Assembly (NCBI GenBank): GCA_017620135.1
Contig: JAFZQZ010000028.1
Location: 1 to 39,696 of the forward strand
Length of the DNA stretch: 39,696 nt
Direction: 5' to 3'
Source of the DNA: Bacillota bacterium
Lineage (GTDB): Bacteria; Bacillota; Clostridia; Lachnospirales; Bianqueaceae
Both the position numbers and the translations under genes were made by a program. The notes beneath the pieces were generated by a model, which was given only the letters and a program-made list of their open reading frames with translations, ran no database searches and had not been told where the DNA came from. Below, piece after piece: positions 15,602 to 23,399 of this stretch; the stretch's first letter is position 1, and the number at the start of each line of letters is the position of its first letter.

Positions 15602-15646
15602 AATCCCAGAATCGTAAAGCAATTTCTGCTTTATAACTCTGGGATT
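15602..15646. terminator. Conserved stem-loop, probable bidirectional terminator
   Basis: AATCCCAGA (15602-15610) pairs with TCTGGGATT (15638-15646), and an inner stem TAAAGCA pairs with TGCTTTA around an ATTTC loop. It lies 24 nt past the stop of the histidine kinase gene and 61 nt past the hairpin array. T-rich bases follow on both strands (GGGATTTT on plus, CTTGTTTTT on minus). It could end the kinase transcript or a plus-strand array transcript. The same structure recurs at 23244-23288. Confidence 0.7.
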
Positions 15647-15670
15647 TTGCGTTTTGTATAGCATCTCGTC

Positions 15671-16981
15671 CTATATAGTATCTATCCTGACAATGAATGA
15701 TACAAGTCCGTCCGCGCAGGAAACATCGATACTGCCTTCATGCGCGTTCGCGATCGACTTGGCGATCGCCAGGCCCAGACCGTAATGCCCGGTAAACGCA
15801 TGCGCTTCATCACTGCGATAGAACCGCTCAAACAGCTTCTCTTTTTCCTCTTCCTGGATCGGATCGCCCGGATTGGAGACTGTCAGGACAGCGGTATTTT
15901 TCTGCAGCTTAAGGCTTACCGTGACCTCCTTCGCTTCCCCCGAAGCGTGTGACAAAGCGTTATCCACGAGGATCGTCACCAGCCGCTCCAGCTGCGGGGC
16001 ATTCCCCTCGATCCGGATCTCTTCTTCTATTTCGCTTTTTAATTCGATCCCTTTTTCAAAAGCAGCCGCTTCCATGGGAAGGATCACGCCCGTCACCAGA
16101 TGGGACAGATCCACTTCTTCCTTTGGCAAAGCGGTATTTTCATTTTTCGCGAGGTCCAGAAGCTCTGTCACGAGCTCCTTCATCCGGTTATTCTCCGCGG
16201 CGATATTGTCCAGCCACTTGTTCTCCCCGATCTCGCGGCGAAGCAGTTCCGCGTTCGCGCTGATCGAGGCGATGGGCGTCTTCAGCTCATGACTGGCGTC
16301 GGAGGTGAACTGTTTCTGCCTCTCATAGCTCTGCTCCATGGGTTCGACGATCCGCTCTGCGATCTTCCTCGCGACAAAATACAGCACGATCATAGCGATC
16401 AGCCCGAAAACGAGCGTGCTTCTAAACAGCGAAGAAAAGCTTTCTTTATAGCCGGTATTATCCATCAACACGACGAGCGTCATCTGTTCTTTCACTTCCG
16501 CGAAGTACAGAAGATCGCCCGTCCTGCCGCGCTGCGTCGTTCCGATGGCGGCATCAGCCGAAAGTCCGGCACTTGCAGTTTTCGCGGCCTCGATCAGTTC
16601 CTCATCGGAATACAGGTCGTTTTCTTTGTTCTTGATGACCGAAGCACTGCCGTCCGAATAGACCTCTACTCCGAATACTGCCGTCTTGCTGCCGTTCTTT
16701 CCTTTGCCGTGCTTTCCCTGGTCGCCGTGTTTCTGCTGATTGGACTCGTCCTGTTGATCCGTTTTTGTCTGTTGCTTTGCCTCGTCCTGTTGATCCGATG
16801 CCTGCGCAGCCTCTTCCTGCTTGGCGGTCAGATTCGCGGCACACTGCTTCAGTTCTGAATAGTTGTTTTCCATGACCGACACATAACTAGTCACATAGAT
16901 CAGCGCCAGTGTCGCGACCAGGATCGCGGCCAGGATCAGCATGATCGAGCGGACGATCTTTCGTTTTGCCTGTTTAAACAT
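15671..16981 (-). CDS. Sensor histidine kinase, OmpR/VanS type
   Basis: 436 residues. Membrane segments lie at about 11-33 and 186-204, and enclose an extracytoplasmic sensor of about 150 residues. The sensor starts with a low-complexity stretch rich in Gln, Asp, Lys and His (57-97), then a folded PepSY/PAS-sized region. The cytoplasmic core has H231 in DASHELKTPIAS (phosphoacceptor), N341 in LVDNALSHAS, FERFYRSD, and the ATP-lid GHYGLGLA. It overlaps the response regulator stop by eight bases and is transcribed after it. The input signal is unknown; the His/Lys/Gln-rich loop could interact with cations or the anionic envelope (inference). Confidence 0.92.
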   Translation of the reverse strand: MFKQAKRKIVRSIMLILAAILVATLALIYVTSYVSVMENNYSELKQCAANLTAKQEEAAQASDQQDEAKQQTKTDQQDESNQQKHGDQGKHGKGKNGSKTAVFGVEVYSDGSASVIKNKENDLYSDEELIEAAKTASAGLSADAAIGTTQRGRTGDLLYFAEVKEQMTLVVLMDNTGYKESFSSLFRSTLVFGLIAMIVLYFVARKIAERIVEPMEQSYERQKQFTSDASHELKTPIASISANAELLRREIGENKWLDNIAAENNRMKELVTELLDLAKNENTALPKEEVDLSHLVTGVILPMEAAAFEKGIELKSEIEEEIRIEGNAPQLERLVTILVDNALSHASGEAKEVTVSLKLQKNTAVLTVSNPGDPIQEEEKEKLFERFYRSDEAHAFTGHYGLGLAIAKSIANAHEGSIDVSCADGLVSFIVRIDTI

Positions 16982-17654
16982 CTTCTGCCCTCAGTTCGTA
17001 ACCTACGCCGCGTACAGCTTTGATGACAGTCTTTGCCTTGATAAAACTCAGTTTTTTCCGTACGAATGTCATGTATACTTCGACGTTGTTGTATTCGGAT
17101 TCGTTCTCGTAGCCCCAGATCTTGACGGCCAGCATCTCGCGTGAAAGGATCTGGCTGTGGTTGGCCATCAGATATTCCAGCGCCCTGAATTCTTTCTCCG
17201 AAAGCCGCACCGAAAGGCCGCTTCTCCCGGACAGGATCATGGTTTTCGTGTTCAGCGAGATATCGCCGAAAGAAAGTGTGTCCTCCGCCAGATCATACTG
17301 ACGCCGGGAGAACGCCCGCAGCCTGGCCAGCAGCTCTCTGGGAGAAAAGGGTTTTGTCAGGTAATCATCCGCACCGCTGTCCAGTCCGGTCACCTTATCG
17401 TCGATCTCCGATTTGGCCGTGAGCATGAGGATCGGTGTTTTGATCCCCGCGCGGCGGGCGTCTCTGGCAATATCGAATCCGTTCTTATGCGGGAGCATGA
17501 CATCCAGAATCACCAGGTCATAGACCCCGCTTTCCAGCGCGTCCGCTCCGTCGGCGCCGTCGGCCTGCCAGTCGACCTCATAGCCCTCCTGGCGCAGGAT
17601 CTCCACGAGCGGTTCCGCCATCCTTTTCTCATCTTCGACCAATAACAGTTTCAT
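16974..17654 (-). CDS. OmpR/PhoB-family response regulator
   Basis: 226 residues: a receiver domain with the acidic pair at E7/D8, phosphoacceptor D51, T79 and K101, then a winged-helix DNA-binding domain (about 128-222) ending VIKAVRGVGYELR. Such regulators bind direct repeats with about 10-11 bp periodicity. It is the first gene of a two-gene operon with the histidine kinase, from a strong promoter of its own at 17693-17721. GGAG precedes the ATG. A possible target repeat occurs upstream of apbE at 22823-22843. Confidence 0.93.
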   Translation of the reverse strand: MKLLLVEDEKRMAEPLVEILRQEGYEVDWQADGADGADALESGVYDLVILDVMLPHKNGFDIARDARRAGIKTPILMLTAKSEIDDKVTGLDSGADDYLTKPFSPRELLARLRAFSRRQYDLAEDTLSFGDISLNTKTMILSGRSGLSVRLSEKEFRALEYLMANHSQILSREMLAVKIWGYENESEYNNVEVYMTFVRKKLSFIKAKTVIKAVRGVGYELRAEDV

Positions 17655-17692
17655 CTATGTTTCTCCATCTATCCGTCTTATCCAATTGATTC

Positions 17693-17721
17693 ATTATACC
17701 ATCTTCAATAGATCAAGTAAA
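17693..17721 (-). promoter_or_regulatory. Promoter of the two-component operon
   Basis: Minus strand: -35 TTTACT (17721-17716), 17-bp spacer, -10 TATAAT (17698-17693). The upstream block TTAAGGAAGCGTTTACTTG differs by one base from the block at the VOC promoter and overlaps the gatD stop codon, so the operon starts from within the end of gatD. Confidence 0.82.
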
Positions 17722-17728
17722 CGCTTCC

Positions 17729-18460
17729 TTAATACGGCAGATTCCCCGACTTTATTTTCCTCAGGGTAGTCTCATAGGCTTTTTCTGTCTCCGGGTCCAG
17801 GATATCCGGTATCGCACTGACTGCGTCTGTCCCCAGGACTCTGGTAAGCAGCATCCGCAGAAAAGGCGGGTTTTTTACCAGCAGGGGCCCGGTCAGGTAA
17901 GTGGCAAAGAAATTTCCGGAATAAAAGCCTTCCGTGGGTCCGCCCAATACATTCGCGCTCCCCGTCTCCACCCGGAACAAGGGCGAAGTCACGTTCTTTA
18001 TTTCGCCTTTTTTGTTGACAAACCCAACGATCTGTTTTCCGTCAATGAACGAAGTAAACAGCGAATCCTGAACGATCCGCTGTTCATTGGTCTCATCTGT
18101 ATCATAATCAAACAGGCCCAGTCCTTCCGTCGTGCCTGATGGTTCCCGGATAGAACGACCAAGTATTGTCCAGCTGTTCCCGGTAAAGAGCGCCGGAGTC
18201 CCCTTTTCCAGGATCGCCTTTTTCAATTGCTCTTTATATGGCCGGAGGTATTCCAGCGCGATCATTCGACGGGATTCCGTCCCGGCTCCGCAATAAATCA
18301 GATCATAGCCATCAAACGACAGCTCATCTCCTACGCTTTTCATATCCACGATCACTTCCGGAACAAGGTTCTTCTCTTGGAGGATCCAGCTCAGGTACCT
18401 GATATTCCCATTATCGCCGTACAGATTCATCAGATCATGGAACAGGTAAAGGATCTTCAT
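17729..18460 (-). CDS. gatD: GatD-like glutamine amidotransferase subunit of lipid II isoglutaminyl synthase, catalytic residues replaced
   Basis: 243 residues, paired with MurT. In known GatD proteins a Cys nucleophile and a His release ammonia from glutamine, which MurT uses to amidate the D-Glu of lipid II. Here the nucleophile elbow reads TGNSWTILG (93-101) with no Cys, and the usual YLHGP reads YLTGP (T190). The fold is otherwise intact (IYCGAGTE, GLGLFDYD, GPLLVKNP). So it looks glutaminase-dead, though still under selection as a partner of MurT. The ATG at 18460 overlaps the murT stop (ATGA). The alternative upstream start lies inside murT. Confidence 0.85.
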   Translation of the reverse strand: MKILYLFHDLMNLYGDNGNIRYLSWILQEKNLVPEVIVDMKSVGDELSFDGYDLIYCGAGTESRRMIALEYLRPYKEQLKKAILEKGTPALFTGNSWTILGRSIREPSGTTEGLGLFDYDTDETNEQRIVQDSLFTSFIDGKQIVGFVNKKGEIKNVTSPLFRVETGSANVLGGPTEGFYSGNFFATYLTGPLLVKNPPFLRMLLTRVLGTDAVSAIPDILDPETEKAYETTLRKIKSGNLPY

Positions 18461-19830
18461 GTACACTCTCCTGAAACTACCCGGACATGGCTCAGGGTTT
18501 TGAATTTCTGGATGTCGGAAAAACAAGTCATCACATAACTGGTCTCTTCATGGACAAGGTCCATTTGACGGACCGCTTCCTGGATCGATTCGATCACAAT
18601 GATCTTCTCCCGGGGAATCCCGGCCAACCGCATCCGGACAGTCAGATCATGACAGTATGTTCCACTGAGAAAGATCCTTTTTACATGCGGAAGATTCAGT
18701 TCTTCAAAATCGATATCCCATAGCCAGGAAGTGTCGCTGGTATTATATTTGCGGCTGATCGCGTCCACAATAATCATCACCTGGCAGTCCCGCTGATCGT
18801 CCCGGATGACCTGGATCGACTGGTCATAAGAGACCGAGTTTTCATGTTTGCTGATCAAGGCAGTCCCTGAATTATTCGACAGCTGGTACTGGACTGCCCT
18901 TTCCATATGCGAATGAAAATCATTCAGTGTGTTTACGATCGTGTCGGGGTCGATCCCAACCTGCGATGTGACGGCAAAGGCTGCCAGAGTATTGTAGCAC
19001 TGAGCGGTGTTTCCAAGTTCCAGGCGGATCCTGCACGTCCCGTTGATGGAAAGTCTGTTTGTACAAAGATCCATCCCCGTCATGGTCCACTGTGTGTTGG
19101 GTCTGGCAAACCCACAGGCGTCACAGTGATACATACCTGGATGACCTTGCTGCGAGCCGTTACTCATCCGTTTCCCGCAGACAGGGCAGAAAGCCGCGTC
19201 ATCATAAATGCCGGGGTTCACGGATCCCATGTCCTCCGAAAAAGAAGCACCATAGTATAGCACATTCTTCTGGCCGCGTTCCACACCAAGCTTTGATACC
19301 AGTGGTTCATCCGCATTGAGGATCAGCTGACTTTCCGGATAGATGCTATCCCGAATGGCTTTGTAAACATCTTCCGGGTGGCCGTTACGTGTCAGCTGGT
19401 CCCGGTACAGATTCATGATCAGATAATGTGTGGGCCTGAAATACTGAAATGTCAGCCTTGCGTAACGTTCATCCGTTTCAATCACAGCGACCTGCGCCTT
19501 GACCCGGCCGGAGAATGTGCATTTATTCAGCAGAAATGTTGCCACGCCTTCGATCTGGTTTGAACCTTCCTTATTCCAGGCTGTCTTTTTCCCGGCAGAT
19601 CGCAGGACAGATGTGATCATCTCGACCGTCGAAGTTTTTCCGTTGCTTCCGGTGACAGCGATCACCGTTTCCGGCAGATGGATCTTCTCTAATATATCCG
19701 GTACCAGTTTCAAAGCCAGCTCACCCGGCTTGCTGCTTCCTCCATGGCCGAGAAGCCGGGAGACAGCTGTGGCTCCTTTACATACCGCGACCGCAAGCAT
19801 AACCTTTATTTTATCTATCAGTGCGTTCAT
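18457..19830 (-). CDS. murT: MurT, Mur-ligase subunit of lipid II isoglutaminyl synthase
   Basis: 457 residues. The Mur-ligase ATP loop VTGSNGKTST is at 60-68. A four-cysteine ribbon (CPVCGK...CDAC) marks MurT proteins and is expected to hold zinc. The C-terminal domain (DUF1727) has SDTSWLWDIDFEEL, the region with the catalytic Asp. It activates the alpha-carboxyl of D-Glu in lipid II for amidation on the cytoplasmic face. GAGG before the ATG at 19830 sets the start; longer frames overlap the preceding gene. It forms an operon with gatD and follows the Fe-S/FMN protein by 19 nt. Confidence 0.93.
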   Translation of the reverse strand: MNALIDKIKVMLAVAVCKGATAVSRLLGHGGSSKPGELALKLVPDILEKIHLPETVIAVTGSNGKTSTVEMITSVLRSAGKKTAWNKEGSNQIEGVATFLLNKCTFSGRVKAQVAVIETDERYARLTFQYFRPTHYLIMNLYRDQLTRNGHPEDVYKAIRDSIYPESQLILNADEPLVSKLGVERGQKNVLYYGASFSEDMGSVNPGIYDDAAFCPVCGKRMSNGSQQGHPGMYHCDACGFARPNTQWTMTGMDLCTNRLSINGTCRIRLELGNTAQCYNTLAAFAVTSQVGIDPDTIVNTLNDFHSHMERAVQYQLSNNSGTALISKHENSVSYDQSIQVIRDDQRDCQVMIIVDAISRKYNTSDTSWLWDIDFEELNLPHVKRIFLSGTYCHDLTVRMRLAGIPREKIIVIESIQEAVRQMDLVHEETSYVMTCFSDIQKFKTLSHVRVVSGECT

Positions 19831-19849
19831 ATGTTTTTCCTCATTCCAA

Positions 19850-21781
19850 TTAATGGCGGCCATGTCCTCCAATCGAACTATTGGTATTCGTAAAGTCCAG
19901 TCCAAGCGCGTTCGCGACAGCTTCCAGTATGCCGTTGGAACTCATGGTAGCCCCGGAAACGGTAGCCACATCGACCGACTGAGCCGAAAGGACTTCATCG
20001 ATCACATAGACGGCGCGGGAGAAATATGGGCTGTCCTCAGAGGAAGACTCAACGTCGATCGAAGTGATATAGCCTCCTTCGACGGTGACGGAAACCACGA
20101 TCGCGCCGTTACGGCCGCTGCCGCTGCCTTGGTAATAACCATCTGCAAAGTAGCCGGTGGATTCACCGACGGATTCGGGCTCTTCTTCGTCTTCGTCTTC
20201 AAAAGTCTCTTCCCTATCCTCTTCCGACTCTTCATCTTCCTCGGTTTCTTCTTCTTGTTCTTCGTTTTCTTCGTCTTCAGATTCTTCGGTCTCTTCCTCT
20301 TCCTCGTCCTCTTCAGAAAATTCCTCTTCCTCTGATTCTTCCGGCTCTTCCTCTGCCTCCCAGGTCAGATCCTCTTCGGATTCTTCTTCGGATTCCTCGG
20401 TTTCTTCTGCTTCCAGAGTCGTTTCTGCCGCTTTTTCCATCCAGCTCTGATCCAGTGCGTCGGCGACCGCTTCCATGATCCCGCGGGAACTGTAGGTCGC
20501 TCCGGAAACAGCGGATACATCCGTATCCTGCGCACTGATGATCGCATCGATCACGCTTTCTTTTGCTCGGGAGAAGAACTGCCGGTCATCTTTATAGGAT
20601 TCGATCGTAATATCTGTAATAAAACCACTTTCGACCGTCACGCTCACTTCAATGGAACCTCGGAATCCGCTGCCGGTCCCGTAATAAGTACCATCCGCGT
20701 ACCTCCCCTCTGAGGCGGTTTGACCCTGCGAAACGGATCCATCCGTGGTTTCTTCTATCGTCTCTCCCGTAACAGAGCTTGTCTCGATAGGCTTCTGGCT
20801 GTCTGCCACGACCTGGCTGTCGGACGAACCATCCGCTTTCTGGCTTTCCGTCTGCGTAACGCCCGAGGGAAGCTGTGCATCCGTTCTTTCTTCCAGGACT
20901 GGACTCGTCTGAACACTGGCTGTCTGGGAAGACGCCTGTGCTTTCGATGTGAGCAGGTTGCCGCCGTAAAATACTCCGGTCATCGTCAGCGCTGCCATGG
21001 TCCCGGCCAGCGCCTCTTTAGAATTATAGTAAAGCGCGGCTTTCGGGCAGGCCGCGCTGCAGCGGAAACAGTTGATGCACTCGCTGAAAGCGCCTGATTT
21101 TGCGTCGCTTGTTTCCTGATCGACCTCGATCTCCATGGGGCAGACCTTCGAACAACGAGTGCAGTCCACACAGAGTCGTCGCCTCTTCTTGATTTTGAAC
21201 AGACGAAGCTTGGAACTGACATGCAGGATCCCGCCAAGTGGGCAGAAATACTTGCAGAACACACGTTCGGAAAAGAGCGATCCGATAATGATCAAAAACA
21301 GCAGCACGCCGCCAAATGTCAGCAGGTGTGAGAACGTGGTCCAGCCGCTGACCGAGGAATACTGTCCGAAAACGAACCATGGACTGAACGCGTCGATCGA
21401 GATCTTCAGCGTCCAGAAAATCACAAGTACTGCCAGCACCACATATTTCATCCGGCGCAGGACCCGGTCCAGATCCTCATTGATGCGAAGCTGCGGGATC
21501 TTCAGCTTCCGCGCGATAAACGCGAGAAGTTCCTGCATCGCGCCGAACGCGCAAAGCCATCCGCAGAAGAACCGGCCCCAGATCATGGTCGCCGGGATCA
21601 CGATCCCGATCCAAAGCAGCGCGCTTCCCTGTCCCTCGAGCGTAAACGTGCCGCTGAGCAGTGCGTGGTAAACACTTTTGAATGAATTGAATAACATGAT
21701 AAACGCACCTGGTAGTACGATCAGTCCCAGGATCTGGACCAGGTGCCGGGTCAGCTGGACCCAATTGATTTTTGTCTTCAT
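19850..21781 (-). CDS. NapH/NosR-type Fe-S membrane protein with two extracytoplasmic FMN-binding domains
   Basis: 643 residues. The N-terminal half has several membrane segments with cysteine pairs (FFCGWLCAFG, FCKYFCPLGG), then two 4Fe-4S motifs (CVDCTRCSKVCP and CINCFRCSAACP, about 204-245). After another membrane segment come two FMN-binding domains. Their SGAT motifs at 427-430 and 609-612 are the sites where FMN is linked to Thr by ApbE. The domains are joined by an extremely acidic Glu/Ser/Thr linker (about 451-540). It is likely to move electrons across the membrane to outside flavins. It overlaps the apbE stop by four bases (ATGA), so the modifying enzyme and its target are co-translated. 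Confidence 0.9.
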   Translation of the reverse strand: MKTKINWVQLTRHLVQILGLIVLPGAFIMLFNSFKSVYHALLSGTFTLEGQGSALLWIGIVIPATMIWGRFFCGWLCAFGAMQELLAFIARKLKIPQLRINEDLDRVLRRMKYVVLAVLVIFWTLKISIDAFSPWFVFGQYSSVSGWTTFSHLLTFGGVLLFLIIIGSLFSERVFCKYFCPLGGILHVSSKLRLFKIKKRRRLCVDCTRCSKVCPMEIEVDQETSDAKSGAFSECINCFRCSAACPKAALYYNSKEALAGTMAALTMTGVFYGGNLLTSKAQASSQTASVQTSPVLEERTDAQLPSGVTQTESQKADGSSDSQVVADSQKPIETSSVTGETIEETTDGSVSQGQTASEGRYADGTYYGTGSGFRGSIEVSVTVESGFITDITIESYKDDRQFFSRAKESVIDAIISAQDTDVSAVSGATYSSRGIMEAVADALDQSWMEKAAETTLEAEETEESEEESEEDLTWEAEEEPEESEEEEFSEEDEEEEETEESEDEENEEQEEETEEDEESEEDREETFEDEDEEEPESVGESTGYFADGYYQGSGSGRNGAIVVSVTVEGGYITSIDVESSSEDSPYFSRAVYVIDEVLSAQSVDVATVSGATMSSNGILEAVANALGLDFTNTNSSIGGHGRH

Positions 21782-22812
21782 GCGGATGCTTCCTTTCTCA
21801 ATCTATAATATCGGCCGCGCAGTCCTTCCGTGATCCAGACGCGTCCGTTCGTTAATACAAAAACGGCTTCCAGTCCGTGCTTTCTGCAAAGCTCAAGGCT
21901 TTTCTCCACACCCAGGATGATGCAGGCTGTCGCGAGAGCATCCTGTAAGGCACCGTCTCTCCCGATCAACGTGACGCTGGCCAGTTCGCTTTTCGCGCTT
22001 CTGCCGGTCTTCGGGTCCAGGATATGATGACTCATGTCTCCATTCGCGGCCCTGAATTGCTGCTCATAGATCCCGGAGGTGATCAGGATCTCATTCTGAC
22101 AGAATACCGTGGCGAAAGCATTATGCTGTGTACTGAACTTGAACGGGTGGAACGGATCCTGGATCCCTACCTCCTGTCCCCAGCCGATGCTCGCGATGCT
22201 GCCCCCAAAGTTGATCTCTGCTTCTTCGATCCCGGCGTCCCGCAGCACTTTCACCGCGTGATCCAGCGCGTATCCTTTGGCTACTCCGCCAAGATCAAGC
22301 TGCAAGCCGGGAGTGCGGAGATAGGCTACCCGGCCAGACCCATGACCTTTCATTCGACTTTCTTTCAGGCAAAGCTCTTTTCTGCTTGTTCGGGCTCCAG
22401 CCGACCTGCGGGATCCTGACTGTCGTTTTGACTTGTTTCCTTCGGGCGAATTCTCGTCTGATTGATCCGCCCGGCGCCCATCCCTTTCTTCCCGCCACTG
22501 CCGGCTTTTCTCTCCGATGGTAATGTCGAATGCTCCTTTCGTTATACGACGATATCGCTCGGAAAGCTGCAGTAGCCGGTACGTGTCTTTGTCCACGGGA
22601 ACGGCCTCCTTCCCTGCCGCGTTCCCGATCCGCCGTACCAGACTGGTCGGTTTGAAAGCCGACAGCCGATCATCCATGTCGCACACATAATTTCTGATAT
22701 CCGCCAACGCCTTCTTCGCGTCTTCCGCCTGGCTTTCCTCGACCTGGACCGAGATGCGGTTCGCGGTGCCGAGGGCTTTAAAAATGGTTTCTATTCTTCT
22801 CATGGTCCGCAT
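21778..22812 (-). CDS. apbE: ApbE, FMN transferase (flavinylates SGAT motifs)
   Basis: 344 residues. ApbE signatures are present: GAFDITIG (93-100), LDLGGVAKGYALD (172-184), NFGGSI, and ITSGIYEQQFRAANGDMSHHILDPKTG, followed by DALATACIILG. ApbE uses FAD to attach FMN to Thr/Ser of target proteins; the neighbour with two SGAT motifs is the obvious substrate. Two features are unusual: there is no lipoprotein signal, and a charged, apparently disordered insert of about 60 residues (101-160) splits the domain. The start is uncertain, because ATGs at 22812 and 22803 both lack a good ribosome-binding site. Confidence 0.9.
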   Translation of the reverse strand: MRTMRRIETIFKALGTANRISVQVEESQAEDAKKALADIRNYVCDMDDRLSAFKPTSLVRRIGNAAGKEAVPVDKDTYRLLQLSERYRRITKGAFDITIGEKSRQWREERDGRRADQSDENSPEGNKSKRQSGSRRSAGARTSRKELCLKESRMKGHGSGRVAYLRTPGLQLDLGGVAKGYALDHAVKVLRDAGIEEAEINFGGSIASIGWGQEVGIQDPFHPFKFSTQHNAFATVFCQNEILITSGIYEQQFRAANGDMSHHILDPKTGRSAKSELASVTLIGRDGALQDALATACIILGVEKSLELCRKHGLEAVFVLTNGRVWITEGLRGRYYRLRKEASA

Positions 22813-22822
22813 GATACCAAAT

Positions 22823-22843
22823 GAAGATTGAAAGAAGATTGAA
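22823..22843 (-). promoter_or_regulatory. 11-bp-period direct repeat upstream of apbE, candidate response-regulator site
   Basis: GAAGATTGAA occurs at 22823-22832 and 22834-22843 (TTCAATCTTC on the transcribed minus strand), exactly 11 bp apart. Tandem half-sites at this period are typical for OmpR/PhoB-family regulators, and one is encoded about 5 kb away. The site lies only 11 nt before the first apbE start codon, so its relation to the promoter is unclear. Confidence 0.45.
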
Positions 22844-22898
22844 GAAATCTAAAGTTTTATCAAATTGACGTTGCTTTTTTCTTTTTCCGCTGCGCGAG

Positions 22899-23180
22899 TA
22901 GCAAGATGCATTGTTTTTTCATGATTTTCTTGCTATGAGGCAACCAGGCGTTAGCAAGGTTGTTTCAAAAATGTTGTTGACCTTGCCAATGCTGTAGCAA
23001 GGTTCTTAGGGTTTTTAGAACAACCTTGCTATTCATCAGTACGACGGTAGCAAGGTCTGGTCAAAAATACTGTCTGTCTTGCTACTGCAGTAACAAGGTT
23101 ATTCGGATTTTTGACACCACCTTGCTAATGGGGAGCTCTTCATTAGCAAGGTCTTTTGATTTTTCGTCTCTTTCTTGCTA
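22899..23180. repeat. Hairpin array, copy 2: six 37-nt palindromes in a 16/6-nt spacer rhythm
   Basis: This lies in the gap 22813-23399. Units are at 22899-22935, 22952-22988, 22995-23031, 23048-23084, 23091-23127 and 23144-23180. Starts are 53, 43, 53, 43 and 53 bp apart, the same rhythm as copy 1 at 15260-15540 (one step there is 42). Ends are TAGCAAG...CTTGCTA; unit 2 ends CCTTGCCA and unit 5 begins TAACAAG. Units 3-6 resemble their positional counterparts in copy 1 (for example TTCTTAGG...TAGAACAA in unit 3) more than they resemble each other. The two copies therefore derive from one six-unit ancestor. Confidence 0.92.
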
Positions 23181-23243
23181 TCGGGACATACGGGTAGTTC
23201 TGTTGGATCTTGGTTCAACCCTTAATGCTTTATATAAATAAAG

Positions 23244-23288
23244 AATCCCAGAATCGTAAAGCAATTTCTGCTTTATAATTCTGGGATT
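23244..23288. terminator. Conserved stem-loop after hairpin array, copy 2
   Basis: AATCCCAGAA (23244-23253) pairs with TTCTGGGATT (23279-23288), with an inner TAAAGCA/TGCTTTA stem and an ATTTC loop. It is nearly identical to the stem-loop at 15602-15646 and lies 63 nt from the last array hairpin. Before it, GATCNTGGTTCAA is also conserved between copies. Confidence 0.7.
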
Positions 23289-23325
23289 TTACGTTTTGTA
23301 AAGCATCTCGTCTATTTGATGCATA

Positions 23326-23370
23326 GAATTGCTTTATAAAAGCCAAAAATGGCAATTCATAAAGCAATTC
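23326..23370. other. Perfect 12-bp inverted repeat downstream of the 23400-24017 gene
   Basis: GAATTGCTTTAT (23326-23337) pairs exactly with ATAAAGCAATTC (23359-23370). The loop contains a small GCCA/TGGC hairpin. It lies 29 nt past the stop of the minus-strand gene. There is no U-run on the minus strand, so it may stabilise a transcript end rather than terminate it. It is absent from array copy 1. Confidence 0.6.
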
Positions 23371-23399
23371 CGCAGGAGACCATCGTGCGACGGCCTGTA

